Source: Burkholderia paludis | GTDB lineage: Bacteria; Pseudomonadota; Gammaproteobacteria; Burkholderiales; Burkholderiaceae | Reading direction: 5' to 3' | Length of the DNA stretch: 64,000 nucleotides | Assembly (NCBI RefSeq): GCF_000732615.1 | Contig: NZ_JPGL01000038.1 | Location: 23,524 to 87,523, forward strand | Shown here: piece by piece, positions 27,737 through 36,878 of the stretch | How positions within the stretch are numbered: position 1 is the first letter of the stretch | How the letters are laid out: each line of letters starts with the position of its first letter | The notes under the pieces: generated by a model | Database searches by the model: none | Told to the model about the DNA's origin: nothing | What the model saw: only the letters and a program-made list of their open reading frames with translations | Position numbers and translations under genes: made by a program

Positions 27737-28231
27737 TCAGCCGCCCCACCCCGGCATCGCGGGCAGGCGCAGCGTACCCGCGTCGCGGAAGTGCACGGTG
27801 CCGAGCGCGCCGCCCGCGAGCCGGCCGCGTAGCGCGTACGGCAGCTCGCCGTTCGCGGCCGCGCCGGGCAGGTTCCACACCTGCCGCGCGGCGGCAAAGG
27901 CCGACACGGAAACCGGCACCTCGAGCACGGCCTCGCCGAAGCGCGGCACCGTGCCCGAGCGATCGCTGACGCCGCTCGCGAACGGCGTGCCGTTCAGGTC
28001 GAGCGCGACCGAGATGCCGTCGTATTCGATCGGCGCGTCGTTCGGGTTCTGCACACGCAGCTTCAGGCTGAAGCGCATCTCGAGGCCCTGCCCGACCAGC
28101 GGGTCGAGCCCGGCCACCGACACGCGCACGGGATCGCGTGTCAGCCCGGCACACCCGCCGAGCAGGAGCGCGGCGACACACAGCAGCAGTACCGCACGCA
28201 GCGGTGCGGAACGAAACAGGGCGCGTGGCAT
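27737..28231 (-). CDS. LEA14-like (WHy domain) lipoprotein
   Basis: This protein of about 164 residues has a lipoprotein signal (VLLLCVAALLLGGCAG, Cys near 26). It is followed by a single WHy/LEA2-type beta-sandwich domain: LRVQNPNDAPIEYDGISVAL is the hallmark block. Bacterial members are envelope-anchored and of unknown role; desiccation or stress links come from plant relatives. The start at 28231 has AGAGGAGG before it and is preferred to 28330. Confidence 0.85.
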   Translation of the reverse strand: MPRALFRSAPLRAVLLLCVAALLLGGCAGLTRDPVRVSVAGLDPLVGQGLEMRFSLKLRVQNPNDAPIEYDGISVALDLNGTPFASGVSDRSGTVPRFGEAVLEVPVSVSAFAAARQVWNLPGAAANGELPYALRGRLAGGALGTVHFRDAGTLRLPAMPGWGG

Positions 28232-28876
28232 CGGCAGGCCTCCTCTGGCAATCGATAAACGGTGAACGGGTCCTCGCCGCATTGTACCGAGCGCACCCCG
28301 TACACCGAGTTTCGTAGTTTTCCCGGCCATTCGAGATCGTTAATAGATTAAAACTACGAAATCACAAACCAGATGGAATGGCGATTAACGCTTTGCATCA
28401 TTCAATGAAGCGCAACGAATTCAATAGATGCACTTTCTTAATTTTTCGTTTCCTTTACCCAAACCCATCAAGTATATTTACGCATCCTTCGAGCAAGCCG
28501 ACAAAGCTTGATGTTGCATGACGGCGATTTTACGGAACGGCGACACGCCTTCCTGCCGCCCTGCGCCTGGCCCGGCCGGCTCCATAGGTCGTCGTTTCAA
28601 AGGGATTGCGCGCCCCCGCCGGGCGTGCCGCCCCGTGTCGCGCGCGCGAAATCAATTCAGTACAACACGCGCCGGCCATTTTGAACCGGCAAGTCAACCG
28701 ATATCCGGAAATTCAGAGGGGGCAGTAAACCATGATTACCTTCACGTAGTCGGCCGCCGTCTTTTCGAATAATCCGTCATTGGCATTTTCATCGCCGTCG
28801 ATTAACGGCGAGGGGATTGCTTTTGCCGGCGTTTTCGCAGCACTGAACGATTCTTTCAACAATCGAGGTTTCAGTC
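28232..28876. other. 645-bp intergenic stretch with a 12-bp perfect inverted repeat
   Basis: No gene is convincing. A short rightward frame at 28518-28772 has no ribosome site or recognisable sequence. The stretch is AT-rich at 28320-28500. TTTCGTAGTTTT (28310-28321) and AAAACTACGAAA (28350-28361) form an exact inverted repeat with a 28-base spacer. This is a possible operator or hairpin between the divergent lipoprotein and aminopeptidase genes. Confidence 0.45.
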
Positions 28877-31045
28877 ATGTCGATCAACATTCGCAAGATG
28901 CGTTATCTGCCGCTCGTCGCCGCACTCGCGCTCGCCGGCTGCGGCGGCGACGACGGCGGCGTGGGCTCGGCGTCCGCGCTCAGCTCGGCCGGCGCGCCGC
29001 AACCAGGCTCGGCGCCCGCCGTCACCACGCCGCCGAGCGCCTCCAACGTCGACAAGAGCGTATCGCCTGTCGAGCTGCCGGACACCGTGGTACCCGTGAA
29101 CTACCGGCTGTGGTTCCGCCCGAACGACGCGCTGAACGCGTTCGACGGCCGCGCCGACGTCGAGATCAAGGTACTGAAGCCGGTCAACAACATCGTGATC
29201 GCCGGCCACCGGATCAAGTTCACCAACGGCCGCATCACGCTGCAGCCGGGCAACATCCAGCTGATCGCGACGCCGCAGGACAAGGGCGACTATTACCAGC
29301 TGCGCCCCGTGAGCGGCTCGATCTCGCCGGGCAACTATTCGCTGCACATGGAGTGGTCGGGCATCATCAACTTCAAGTCGTACGACGATCCGGTCGCGAA
29401 GACGGGCGGCAGTTGCGGCAACGATCCGTATCCGGGCTGCTCGGCCGCCGAAGGCATCTTCCGCGTCGACCTGAAGGGCACCGACGGCAAGACGAGCGGC
29501 GCGATCCTCACGCAGGGCGAAACCAACCTGTCGCGCCAGTGGTTCCCCGGCTGGGACGAGCCGGCGTTCCGCCCGACCTATGAAGTGACGGCCGAAGTGC
29601 CGCAAAACTGGCGCGTGGTATCGAACGCGGCCGAGAAGCCGTCGACCGGCATCGGCGGCGGCTACAAGCTCGTGCAGTTCGAGAAGCCCCCGCCGATGCC
29701 GTCGTACCTGCTGTTCTTCGGCGGCGGCCTGTTCGACACCTACGAGGACGACTTCACGAGCCCGCTGGCAGGCGGCAAGGGCGGCCTGCACCTGCGCGTG
29801 TTCACGCCGCCGGGCATGAGCGACTGGGCGAAGCCGGCAATGGATCGCACCAAGCAGGCCCTCGACTTCTACTACCGCTACACGGGCATCCCGCTGCCGC
29901 TCACGAAGTTCGACACGGTGGCCGCGAACGACGCGTTCAAGGCGCAGAAGGACCTGAACTTCGGCGGGATGGAGAACTGGGGGTCGATCCTCGAGTTCGC
30001 CGACGACATCCTGCCGCAGCCGGGCCAGCCGATGTCGCACTACGGCAACGAGGTGCTGACGCACGAAGTCGCGCACCAGTGGTTCGGCGATCTCGTCACG
30101 ACCGACTGGTGGGACAACGTGTGGCTCAACGAGTCGTTCGCGACGTTCTTCGAGACCAAGACGACGATCCAGTTCTTCCCGAACGAGTTCAGCTGGCTCG
30201 ACCAGGTCAAGAACAAGTACCGCGTGATCAATCGCGATATCGGCCCGAACGCCTTCCCGGTCGCGCCGAACTTCAACGGCTGGGCGTCGAACGACTTCGT
30301 GCTGAGCGCCAGCGCGTTCACGTACGACAAGGGCGGCCACGTGCTGAAGACGCTCGAGAACTATCTCGGCGAACAGACGCTGCGCCGTGGCCTGCAGCAA
30401 TACCTGGTCGACTACTCGTTCGGCAACGGCACGCCGAAGCGCCTGTGGGATGCGCTGTCGAAGGAAAGCGGCCAGGCGATCGGCCCGATCGGCGACAGCT
30501 ACGTGCGCCAGACCGGCGTGCCGCTGATCTCGCTCGACACGCAGTGCGACCTGACGAAGAACCAGACGATCGTCACGCTGAAGCAGCAGCCGTTCCCGAA
30601 CAAGAACGCGTATCCGGGCCTGCAGTGGACGGTGCCGATCACGCTCGCGTACGGGCAAGGTCTCGCGAAACGCACGACGCTCGCGCTGAAGGATACGCAG
30701 ACGCAAACGCGGATCGACGGCTGCACGGGCGTGGTGGCGGACCCGAGCGGGCTCGACTACTACGTCGTGAACTACAGCGACGCGGCCTGGAGCGGCTTGC
30801 TCACGCAGGTGAACCGCTCGACCGACCCGGTGCTGCTGTCGAACCTGCAGAGCGAGGCCGCCCTGCTCGTCGCGAACAACCTCGCGCCGGCTTCGCGTTC
30901 GACGTCGATCGGTTCGGTCGCTTCGCCGGCCGCGCTGAAGCTGCGGCAGACGCCGACCTTCGACGGCATCGCGCAGACGACGAAGGAACGCCCGGCACTG
31001 CAATACCAGGGCATCTTCAAGCCGCGCAAGGTAGTGACGCAGTAA
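28877..31045 (+). CDS. M1-family zinc aminopeptidase, lipoprotein
   Basis: This 722-residue peptidase carries a lipoprotein signal (LPLVAALALAGCGGD, Cys about 20), so it is membrane-anchored, probably facing the periplasm. The N-terminal saddle domain is followed by the catalytic domain. Exopeptidase motif is GGMENWGS (a variant of GAMEN, about residue 366). The zinc site HEVAHQWFGDLV (His near 396 and 400) is followed by the third ligand Glu in NVWLNESFATFF. It lacks the long helical C-terminal domain of PepN, consistent with its shorter length. A terminator follows. Confidence 0.93.
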   Translation: MSINIRKMRYLPLVAALALAGCGGDDGGVGSASALSSAGAPQPGSAPAVTTPPSASNVDKSVSPVELPDTVVPVNYRLWFRPNDALNAFDGRADVEIKVLKPVNNIVIAGHRIKFTNGRITLQPGNIQLIATPQDKGDYYQLRPVSGSISPGNYSLHMEWSGIINFKSYDDPVAKTGGSCGNDPYPGCSAAEGIFRVDLKGTDGKTSGAILTQGETNLSRQWFPGWDEPAFRPTYEVTAEVPQNWRVVSNAAEKPSTGIGGGYKLVQFEKPPPMPSYLLFFGGGLFDTYEDDFTSPLAGGKGGLHLRVFTPPGMSDWAKPAMDRTKQALDFYYRYTGIPLPLTKFDTVAANDAFKAQKDLNFGGMENWGSILEFADDILPQPGQPMSHYGNEVLTHEVAHQWFGDLVTTDWWDNVWLNESFATFFETKTTIQFFPNEFSWLDQVKNKYRVINRDIGPNAFPVAPNFNGWASNDFVLSASAFTYDKGGHVLKTLENYLGEQTLRRGLQQYLVDYSFGNGTPKRLWDALSKESGQAIGPIGDSYVRQTGVPLISLDTQCDLTKNQTIVTLKQQPFPNKNAYPGLQWTVPITLAYGQGLAKRTTLALKDTQTQTRIDGCTGVVADPSGLDYYVVNYSDAAWSGLLTQVNRSTDPVLLSNLQSEAALLVANNLAPASRSTSIGSVASPAALKLRQTPTFDGIAQTTKERPALQYQGIFKPRKVVTQ

Positions 31046-31117
31046 CGGCGCGCCCCGGCCGGCGCCGTGCAGCCCGCGGCTGCCGGCCGGCGCACCGGCT
31101 TCTCCGACCTTTGAAGG

Positions 31118-31140
31118 GCCTCGCGAGCGAGGCCTTTTTT
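31118..31140 (+). terminator. Terminator after the M1 peptidase gene
   Basis: GGCCTCGC-GA-GCGAGGCC-TTTTTT is a GC stem with a T-tract, about 70 bp after the stop codon. Confidence 0.88.
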
Positions 31141-31189
31141 ACTGGCGGCGCGCCCCGCCGCCTGCCACCGCCGCCTGCCACCGCCACCA

Positions 31190-32110
31190 TCACGCCCACG
31201 CGGCATCCCACGCCGGCTGCTCGAACCACGTCGCCAGGAACGCGACGAGCCGCGACGCGCGTGCACTGCCGCGCGCCTGCTGGCGCAACACGTGAATCGT
31301 CGCCGGCTCGGGCGCTGCCGCGTACTGCGGCAGCACCGAGCGCAACCGTCCGTCGCGCAACGCGTCGCCCGCGAGCCAGGTCGGCAGGTGCGCGAGACCG
31401 AGCCCGCCGATCGCGGCTTCGAGCAACGCCTCCGAATGATTGCTGCGAAACCGCGGCTGCACGGGCACATGGCGGCGCTCGCCGAAGCGCCACGCACCCG
31501 GCGGCGGCGCGCCGTGCCAGGCCAGGCAATCGTGTCCGGCGAGCGCGTCGGGCGATTCGGGCTCGCCGCGCCGCGCGAGGTAGGCCGCGCTCGCGCACAG
31601 CACGCGCCGCTGCGGCGCCAGCACGGTCGCGACGAAGCGCGTGTCCTCGAGCGGACCGATCCGCACCGCGAGATCGACGTCGGCGCCGAGGCGTGCGCCC
31701 TGCAGGTCCACCATGCTGTCAGTCAGCAGCAGATCGACCTGCAGGGCCGGATGACGCTGCATGAACGCGGCGAGCGCGGCCATCAGGTGCCGCCGGCCGA
31801 ACGGCGCCGGACAGTCGACGCGCAGCAACCCGCTCGGCTCGTCGTGCTGGCTGTGCAGGTCTTCCTGCAGGCCGCGCAGCTCGGCCAGCATCCGCGTTGC
31901 CCGCCCGTACAGCAACTGCCCGGCCTCGGTCGGCCGCAGCGCATGCGTGGTGCGATGCAGAAGGCGGATGCCGAGCTGCGTCTCGAGCCGGTCGATGCGT
32001 CGCGTGACCGACGACGCGGCGACGCCCAGCCGGCGCGCGGCCGCCGAAAAGCTCTGCTGGTCGACCACGTCGACGAACAGCGCCAGATGCGGGGAAAGGA
32101 AGTCGTCCAT
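31190..32110 (-). CDS. LysR-type regulator
   Basis: This protein of about 306 residues has the LysR helix-turn-helix (LALFVDVVDQQSFSAAARRL, then GVAASSVTRRIDRLETQLG) and an effector-binding domain. The wording resembles the CrgA/AaeR-like branch. ATG 32110 begins the conserved MDDFLSPHLALF. It is divergent from the oxidoreductase at 32271 with a 160-bp gap, an arrangement in which the regulator commonly responds to a substrate of the enzyme. Confidence 0.88.
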   Translation of the reverse strand: MDDFLSPHLALFVDVVDQQSFSAAARRLGVAASSVTRRIDRLETQLGIRLLHRTTHALRPTEAGQLLYGRATRMLAELRGLQEDLHSQHDEPSGLLRVDCPAPFGRRHLMAALAAFMQRHPALQVDLLLTDSMVDLQGARLGADVDLAVRIGPLEDTRFVATVLAPQRRVLCASAAYLARRGEPESPDALAGHDCLAWHGAPPPGAWRFGERRHVPVQPRFRSNHSEALLEAAIGGLGLAHLPTWLAGDALRDGRLRSVLPQYAAAPEPATIHVLRQQARGSARASRLVAFLATWFEQPAWDAAWA

Positions 32111-32270
32111 GCCGGGCTCTCGGATTTGGCTGTGCGTTATTCGCAAAACAATCATCCGCCTTTGCACGTTTCCGCGTCAACCCGGGCCGACTAGACTGCA
32201 TTCATCCTTTCACCCGCTGCACGCGCCGGCCCGCCGGGCCGCACGGCAGCCAACCGCCCCGGAGATCATC

Positions 32271-33248
32271 ATGCGCAGCATCCGCTTCGACGCCCCCGCA
32301 GCCGATATCGAATCACTCGACGCGCGCGTCAGGGAAATCGCCACACCCGTGCCGGCCGACGGCCAGATGCTGATCGAGGTGCGCGCGGCCGGCGTGAACC
32401 CGAGCGACGTCAAGGCCGCGCTCGGCCGCATGCCGCATGCGATGTGGCCGCGTACGCCCGGGCGCGACTGGGCCGGCATCGTGCGCAGCGGCCCGGACGG
32501 CTGGATCGGTGCGCCGGTGTGGGGTTCGGGTGGCGATCTCGGCGTCGGGCGCAACGGCTCGCACGCGGAGTGGCTCGTACTCGCCGCGGACCAGGTCCGC
32601 CGCAAGCCCGCCGTGCTGACGCTCGACGAAGCGGCAGGCGTCGGCGTGCCGTTCGTCACCGCGTACGAGGGCTTGCGCCGCGCCGGCATGCCGACGGCCG
32701 GCGAAGTCGTGCTCGTGTTCGGCGCGAACGGCAAGGTCGGCCAGGCCGCGATCCAGCTCGCGACCGCGCACGGCGCGACCGTGATCGGCGTCGAGCGCAG
32801 CCCCGGCGGCTATCGCGGCCATGCGTCGGGCGACGTGCACATGATCGACGCATCGAGCCAGTCGGTGGCCGACGCGGTGCGCGCGGCGACCGGCGGCCGC
32901 GGCGCGGACGTCGTCTACAACACGGTCGGCAGCCCCTACTTCGAAGCCGCGAACGCGTCGATGGCGATCGGGGCGCGGCAGATCTTCATCTCGACGATCG
33001 ACCGCAGCGTGCCGTTCGACATCTTCTCGTTCTATCGCGGCCAGCACACCTACGTCGGGGTCGATTCGCTGCAGCTCGACGGCGCCGCGGTCGCGCAGAT
33101 CCTCGACACGCTCGCGCCCGGCTTCGGCAACGGCACGCTGCGTCCATTCCCGATCGGCGACGATTACGTGTACCCGCTCGACCGCGCGCACGACGCGTAT
33201 CGCGCGGTGCTGGCCGGGGCGCGCGAGCGCGTCATCCTCAAGCCCTGA
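32271..33248 (+). CDS. Zinc-free medium-chain dehydrogenase / quinone reductase
   Basis: This 325-residue enzyme of the medium-chain dehydrogenase superfamily has a GroES-like N-terminal domain (EVRAAGVNPSDVKAALG; PRTPGRDWAGIV) and a Rossmann domain with VFGANGKVGQAAIQLA (about residue 148). The structural and catalytic zinc cysteines are absent, which fits the NADPH:quinone reductase type. GGAG sits 5 bp before the ATG. It is followed after 24 bp by the XapX microprotein gene and is probably regulated by the divergent LysR. Confidence 0.88.
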   Translation: MRSIRFDAPAADIESLDARVREIATPVPADGQMLIEVRAAGVNPSDVKAALGRMPHAMWPRTPGRDWAGIVRSGPDGWIGAPVWGSGGDLGVGRNGSHAEWLVLAADQVRRKPAVLTLDEAAGVGVPFVTAYEGLRRAGMPTAGEVVLVFGANGKVGQAAIQLATAHGATVIGVERSPGGYRGHASGDVHMIDASSQSVADAVRAATGGRGADVVYNTVGSPYFEAANASMAIGARQIFISTIDRSVPFDIFSFYRGQHTYVGVDSLQLDGAAVAQILDTLAPGFGNGTLRPFPIGDDYVYPLDRAHDAYRAVLAGARERVILKP

Positions 33249-33272
33249 AATCCGACCGCCCGGGAGACCATC

Positions 33273-33425
33273 ATGATGGACTACGTGACCTCGCTCGCCG
33301 TCGGCCTCGGCGTCGGCGTACTGTACGCACTGCTGCACGTGCGCTCGCCGGCGCCGCCGCTCATCGCGCTGGTGGGCCTGCTCGGGATGGTGATCGGCGA
33401 GCGCGCGATCGTGCTGCTGCGCTGA
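33273..33425 (+). CDS. XapX-domain (DUF1427) microprotein
   Basis: This 50-residue protein is too short for most gene calls. It has two hydrophobic segments joined by a short loop: LAVGLGVGVLYALLHVRSP is the XapX signature, followed by PPLIALVGLLGMVIGE. GGGAG lies 7 bp before the ATG. It is 24 bp after the dehydrogenase stop, so the two are cotranscribed. The role of XapX proteins is unknown; they are small inner-membrane proteins often next to redox or transport genes. Confidence 0.8.
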   Translation: MMDYVTSLAVGLGVGVLYALLHVRSPAPPLIALVGLLGMVIGERAIVLLR

Positions 33426-33446
33426 CGGGTCGCCGCGGCGCGGGCG

Positions 33447-34475
33447 CTAACGGTCGCCGCGGCGGCGAAACGCCCACCATGCGGCGAGCGCGGTGAAACC
33501 CGCGACGAGCATTACCATCAGCCAGAAGCCGTGCTTGTTCTCCGAGAACGGCACGCCGCCGACGTTCATCCCGAAGAAGCCGGCGACGATGTTGATCGGC
33601 AGCGCGATCACGGTCACGAGCGTCAGCGTGAACAGCGTGCGGTTGTTCTGCTCGTCGAGGCGCGAACCGATCTCTTCCTGCAGCAGCTTGATCCGTTCGT
33701 TGAGCCCCGCCAGATCGGCCAGCACCAGCGAGAACTCCTCGGTCGATTCACGCAGCTCCTGCACGTCTTCCATATGCAGCCACGCAGGCGGCTTCGCGAG
33801 CAGCCGGAAGATCGACCCGGGCTCGGGCGCCAGCATGCGCTGCAGGCGCGTGAGCGTACGGCGCATCGCGCCGAGCTCGATACGGCTCGACGTGAGCCGC
33901 TGCGACAGGAAGCGATCCTCGATACGGTCGACGTCGACGCTCGTGCGCCGCATGATCTGGATCAGCAGGTCGGCCTGGTCGCGCAGCAGATGCACGAGCA
34001 GTTCCGCGGGCGACCTGAACGACTCGCCGTCGCGGACGCACGCGCGCAGCGTGTCGACCGAGCGCAGCGGCTTGAGCCGCGCCGTGACCATGATGCGCCG
34101 CTCGACGTGGACGAACAGCGTCGCGATTTCCGACGGCGTCAGTTCGAGGTTGAACATCACGTCGTTGACGATCGCGCGCAACGCGCCGTCTTCCTGCTCG
34201 ATGCGCGTGGAGCGCGACCCTTCGTGAAGGAACGCGAAGAAACTGTCGGGCAGCCCGAGATGGGTGCGCATCCAGCGCTCGCTCGCGCCGTGCGCGAGAT
34301 TGAAGTGCAGCCAGACGAAATCGCCCGACGCGGCCGCATCGGGTGCGCGGCACGTCCGCAGCCACGCGGCGGCCGAGTCCGCGTCGAGCGCCGCGCCGGC
34401 GCCGCCCGGAACGAAGCTGAATCCGCACACCATGCCGGACGTATCGGCGCCGTAAGTCTGTACGATCAGATCCAT
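33447..34475 (-). CDS. zntB: CorA-superfamily transporter, ZntB-like
   Basis: This cation transporter of about 342 residues has a large cytoplasmic N-terminal domain, a long coiled helix, and two C-terminal membrane helices. The pore-entrance motif is GFFGMNVGGVPF (GMN near 303), the GMNxGGxP form seen in ZntB rather than in the Mg2+ channel CorA. ZntB moves Zn2+ with protons. The start ATG at 34475 gives the usual MDLIVQTYG-like opening; the upstream extension is Arg-rich. It is convergent with the XapX gene. Confidence 0.85.
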   Translation of the reverse strand: MDLIVQTYGADTSGMVCGFSFVPGGAGAALDADSAAAWLRTCRAPDAAASGDFVWLHFNLAHGASERWMRTHLGLPDSFFAFLHEGSRSTRIEQEDGALRAIVNDVMFNLELTPSEIATLFVHVERRIMVTARLKPLRSVDTLRACVRDGESFRSPAELLVHLLRDQADLLIQIMRRTSVDVDRIEDRFLSQRLTSSRIELGAMRRTLTRLQRMLAPEPGSIFRLLAKPPAWLHMEDVQELRESTEEFSLVLADLAGLNERIKLLQEEIGSRLDEQNNRTLFTLTLVTVIALPINIVAGFFGMNVGGVPFSENKHGFWLMVMLVAGFTALAAWWAFRRRGDR

Positions 34476-34680
34476 CGTGTCGAAAGTCGTGCGTCGCGCG
34501 CCGCGCCGCACATGGCGGGTCGCGAGCCCGCGCGGGGAAAGGAAAGGAGACGTATGCCCGATGGGCGTGACGCGCCGGTGACAGCGTCACGCGGCATCAT
34601 ACCGGCTGCCGCCCCGCGCCCAAAGCAGCGCGCCGCCCGATGGGCGGCGCGGCAGGGCACGGCGGCGTGTGCGCGACGCG

Positions 34681-35610
34681 TTACTGGCGCGTCTCCGACT
34701 GCGCGGCGCTCGGGCACGCGGGGTCCTTGCCCCAGTGGCCGTCGCAGACGCGCCAGCGGCACAACTGATCCTGGAAGAATCCGCGCTCCGAGCACTCCTT
34801 CACGCGCGACGCCAGCGAACCGGTCGTCGCCGCCGTCTTGGTCGGCACGGCCGGCGACTTCTGCGCGGCGAGTTTCTTGTCGGCCGGCTTCGTGCGCGCA
34901 ACCAGCGCCGCGAGCAGATCCGCATCCGGATCGTCCTTCCCGGCCGCCTTCCCGCTCGCCGTGCGCGTCGACGTCGCGTCGCGATGCTTCTTCGCCTGCG
35001 CGAGTTCGGCCTCCTGTTCCTTGCGATGCTTGCGCGCCTCCGCCTTCGACTCGGCCTTCGTGTCGGCCTTGCCATGCGCCGCGACCCTCGCCCCCTTCGC
35101 GGCGGCAACGCCGGCCGCGGCCGTGGCTGCGGTGTCGTCGGCGCCGTTGGCGAGCGCGCGCGACAGACGGCTGTTGTCCGCCGTGGACGCGGTCGATGCG
35201 GACGCAACGGTTCGGGAAGCCGCGTCGTCGTTGACGATCGTGGCCGGTTGCGCGGCGGACGCGGCATTCTGCGCGACCTGCGCGGCGGCTTCGCTGGACG
35301 GTGCGGCCTTGGCCGGCGCGGTTGCGGCAGACGCCGTCGCGGCGGGCGCGGCCGCTGCCATGACGGCGGCCGGCTCGTCCGAATGCTTCTGCATGCGCCA
35401 TGCGCCCCAGCCGCCGACGGCCACCACCAGTGCGACGACGGCCGCGATCGGCGCCTTCAGCGAACGGCGCGGCGGTTCGGCGGACGACGTGACACGGCCT
35501 TCCAGATTCGCGAGAATGCGCGACTGCTGAGCCTCTCCGTTGCCTGCCGGTTTCGTGTCGGACAGCAGGCTCGGCGGAGTTTTCGAATTTGAATTTCCCG
35601 GCGCACTCAT
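34681..35610 (-). CDS. Membrane-anchored Ala/Lys-rich protein of unknown function
   Basis: This 309-residue protein has one membrane helix (about residues 53-70, PIAAVVALVVAVGGWGAW) after a 50-residue cytoplasmic tail, so most of it should be periplasmic. The long middle is Ala-, Lys- and Thr-rich low complexity, with a coiled-coil-prone KAEARKHRKEQEAELAQAKK segment. The C-terminus holds a compact four-cysteine block (ECSERGFFQDQLCRWRVCDG then HWGKDPACP). I do not recognise a family with known function. It is divergent from the tagX-like gene at the edge of the T6SS locus, so a role in envelope or T6SS is possible but unproven. Confidence 0.75.
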   Translation of the reverse strand: MSAPGNSNSKTPPSLLSDTKPAGNGEAQQSRILANLEGRVTSSAEPPRRSLKAPIAAVVALVVAVGGWGAWRMQKHSDEPAAVMAAAAPAATASAATAPAKAAPSSEAAAQVAQNAASAAQPATIVNDDAASRTVASASTASTADNSRLSRALANGADDTAATAAAGVAAAKGARVAAHGKADTKAESKAEARKHRKEQEAELAQAKKHRDATSTRTASGKAAGKDDPDADLLAALVARTKPADKKLAAQKSPAVPTKTAATTGSLASRVKECSERGFFQDQLCRWRVCDGHWGKDPACPSAAQSETRQ

Positions 35611-35731
35611 TCAGCGTCTCATTGAATCCTGGTTTAATTCACCGCGATAATATAGCCCGGCCTCTCGGAGCAGCCTGATTCTAAGAGCAAGCATTGCAAA
35701 ACACAATCAATTCCAAATTCCGGGGATTTCG

Positions 35732-36577
35732 TTGATTGCCGTCGCACTCGTCGCCTATTTCGCCCTTGCCGTAGCGGTTGCGGCACTGTTGCTTTTACCG
35801 GGTATCCGCGCAACGGTTTTCGAATCCGTCGCCCGGTTTCACGGCCGTCTTACGCGCCGCGCGAACGATCGCGCCGTGCGCACGCGAAGTCAGATTGTTA
35901 AATCGGCAAGCGTTACGCGCAGCGCTTTAAACGACGTGCAAAATTTACTGATTCGGCGGCGCTTGATGATTATGGTGTCGGCAGGTATTCTTGCGACGCC
36001 GCCATTGGTTGCCATTGCGTTACGCGGCCGGCAATTGTTCCAGTACGACGACACGGCGCGCGTGCCCGACGAGAAGATCGCCGCGCTGCTGCAGGGCGAA
36101 CAACTCGTGCCGCCCCCGCCGCTGCCGCCGGAAGTCTTCGCCACCAAGGAAGTCGAACAGCTGCGTCCGGCGCTGAAGGACGCGAGCCGCGACTGGAACC
36201 TGCTGGATCCGGATTTCCGTACGCGTTTGCTGCTGGTCTACAAGATCATGCACGAACAATATGGTTATGAAATGGCGTTGCTGGAAGGTTACCGGAGCCC
36301 GGAACGGCAGAACCGGCTGGCGCAGATGGGCGGCAACGTGACCAATGCGGCAGCCTTCCAGAGTTATCACCAATTCGGGCTGGCGGCCGATAACGCATTC
36401 CTGCGCGACGGCAAGCTGGTCATTTCCGAGAAAGATCCATGGGCGATGCGCGGCTACCAGTTGTACGGCCAGGTCGCCGAGCAGGTCGGCCTGACCTGGG
36501 GGGGCCGCTGGAAAATGATGGATCTCGGGCACGTGGAATACCATAAACCCGGTTTTAAACTGGGACGCGGCAGCTAG
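35732..36577 (+). CDS. tagX: M15/VanY-type peptidoglycan peptidase, TagX-like
   Basis: This 281-residue protein has two N-terminal membrane helices (about 2-25 and 78-95) and a C-terminal M15 peptidase domain in the periplasm. Zinc ligands are in SYHQFGLAADNAF (His, Asp about 210-217) and DLGHVEYH (final His, about 271). TagX in Acinetobacter is an L,D-endopeptidase that opens the wall for T6SS assembly (literature knowledge); position beside tssM supports the same role here. The start is TTG at 35732 with GGGGA upstream; an ATG start would lose the first helix. Confidence 0.85.
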   Translation: MIAVALVAYFALAVAVAALLLLPGIRATVFESVARFHGRLTRRANDRAVRTRSQIVKSASVTRSALNDVQNLLIRRRLMIMVSAGILATPPLVAIALRGRQLFQYDDTARVPDEKIAALLQGEQLVPPPPLPPEVFATKEVEQLRPALKDASRDWNLLDPDFRTRLLLVYKIMHEQYGYEMALLEGYRSPERQNRLAQMGGNVTNAAAFQSYHQFGLAADNAFLRDGKLVISEKDPWAMRGYQLYGQVAEQVGLTWGGRWKMMDLGHVEYHKPGFKLGRGS

Positions 36578-36652
36578 CCAGGGCTGCCGGACAGGAAATA
36601 ATGAGGGCGGCATGGGGCTTTTTAATATCCCGGCAGGAAACGATATGGGCGA

Positions 36653-36690
36653 CGCAAAAAATCGGGCATTCCGGTGCGCGATTTTTTGCG
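36653..36690. terminator. A/T-rich hairpin between tagX and tssM
   Basis: CGCAAAAAATCG and CGATTTTTTGCG form a perfect 12-bp stem around a 14-base loop in the 301-bp gap before tssM. It resembles a terminator or attenuator, although the T run lies inside the stem. Nothing else in the gap looks like a gene. Confidence 0.5.
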
Positions 36691-36878
36691 GGCGCCGCTT
36701 CCGTTTTAAATCTCACAGCGTCCTTTCGTTAATGCGCGCGCCTTCTCCGATGCCGCGGGCGCATTGATGCCAGCCCCCTTCATCCCGTTTGACAGCATGG
36801 CGACACACCGCGGCGCCACCCTTGCCGCTCGGCGCGCCTGCGTCGCCTCACCGAATCGCACCGGAACCTGAACGTCCT

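Noticed and set aside
28518..28772. 84-codon plus-strand frame before the M1 peptidase gene
   Set aside because: No ribosome site, no recognisable sequence, and the region looks like a promoter gap.
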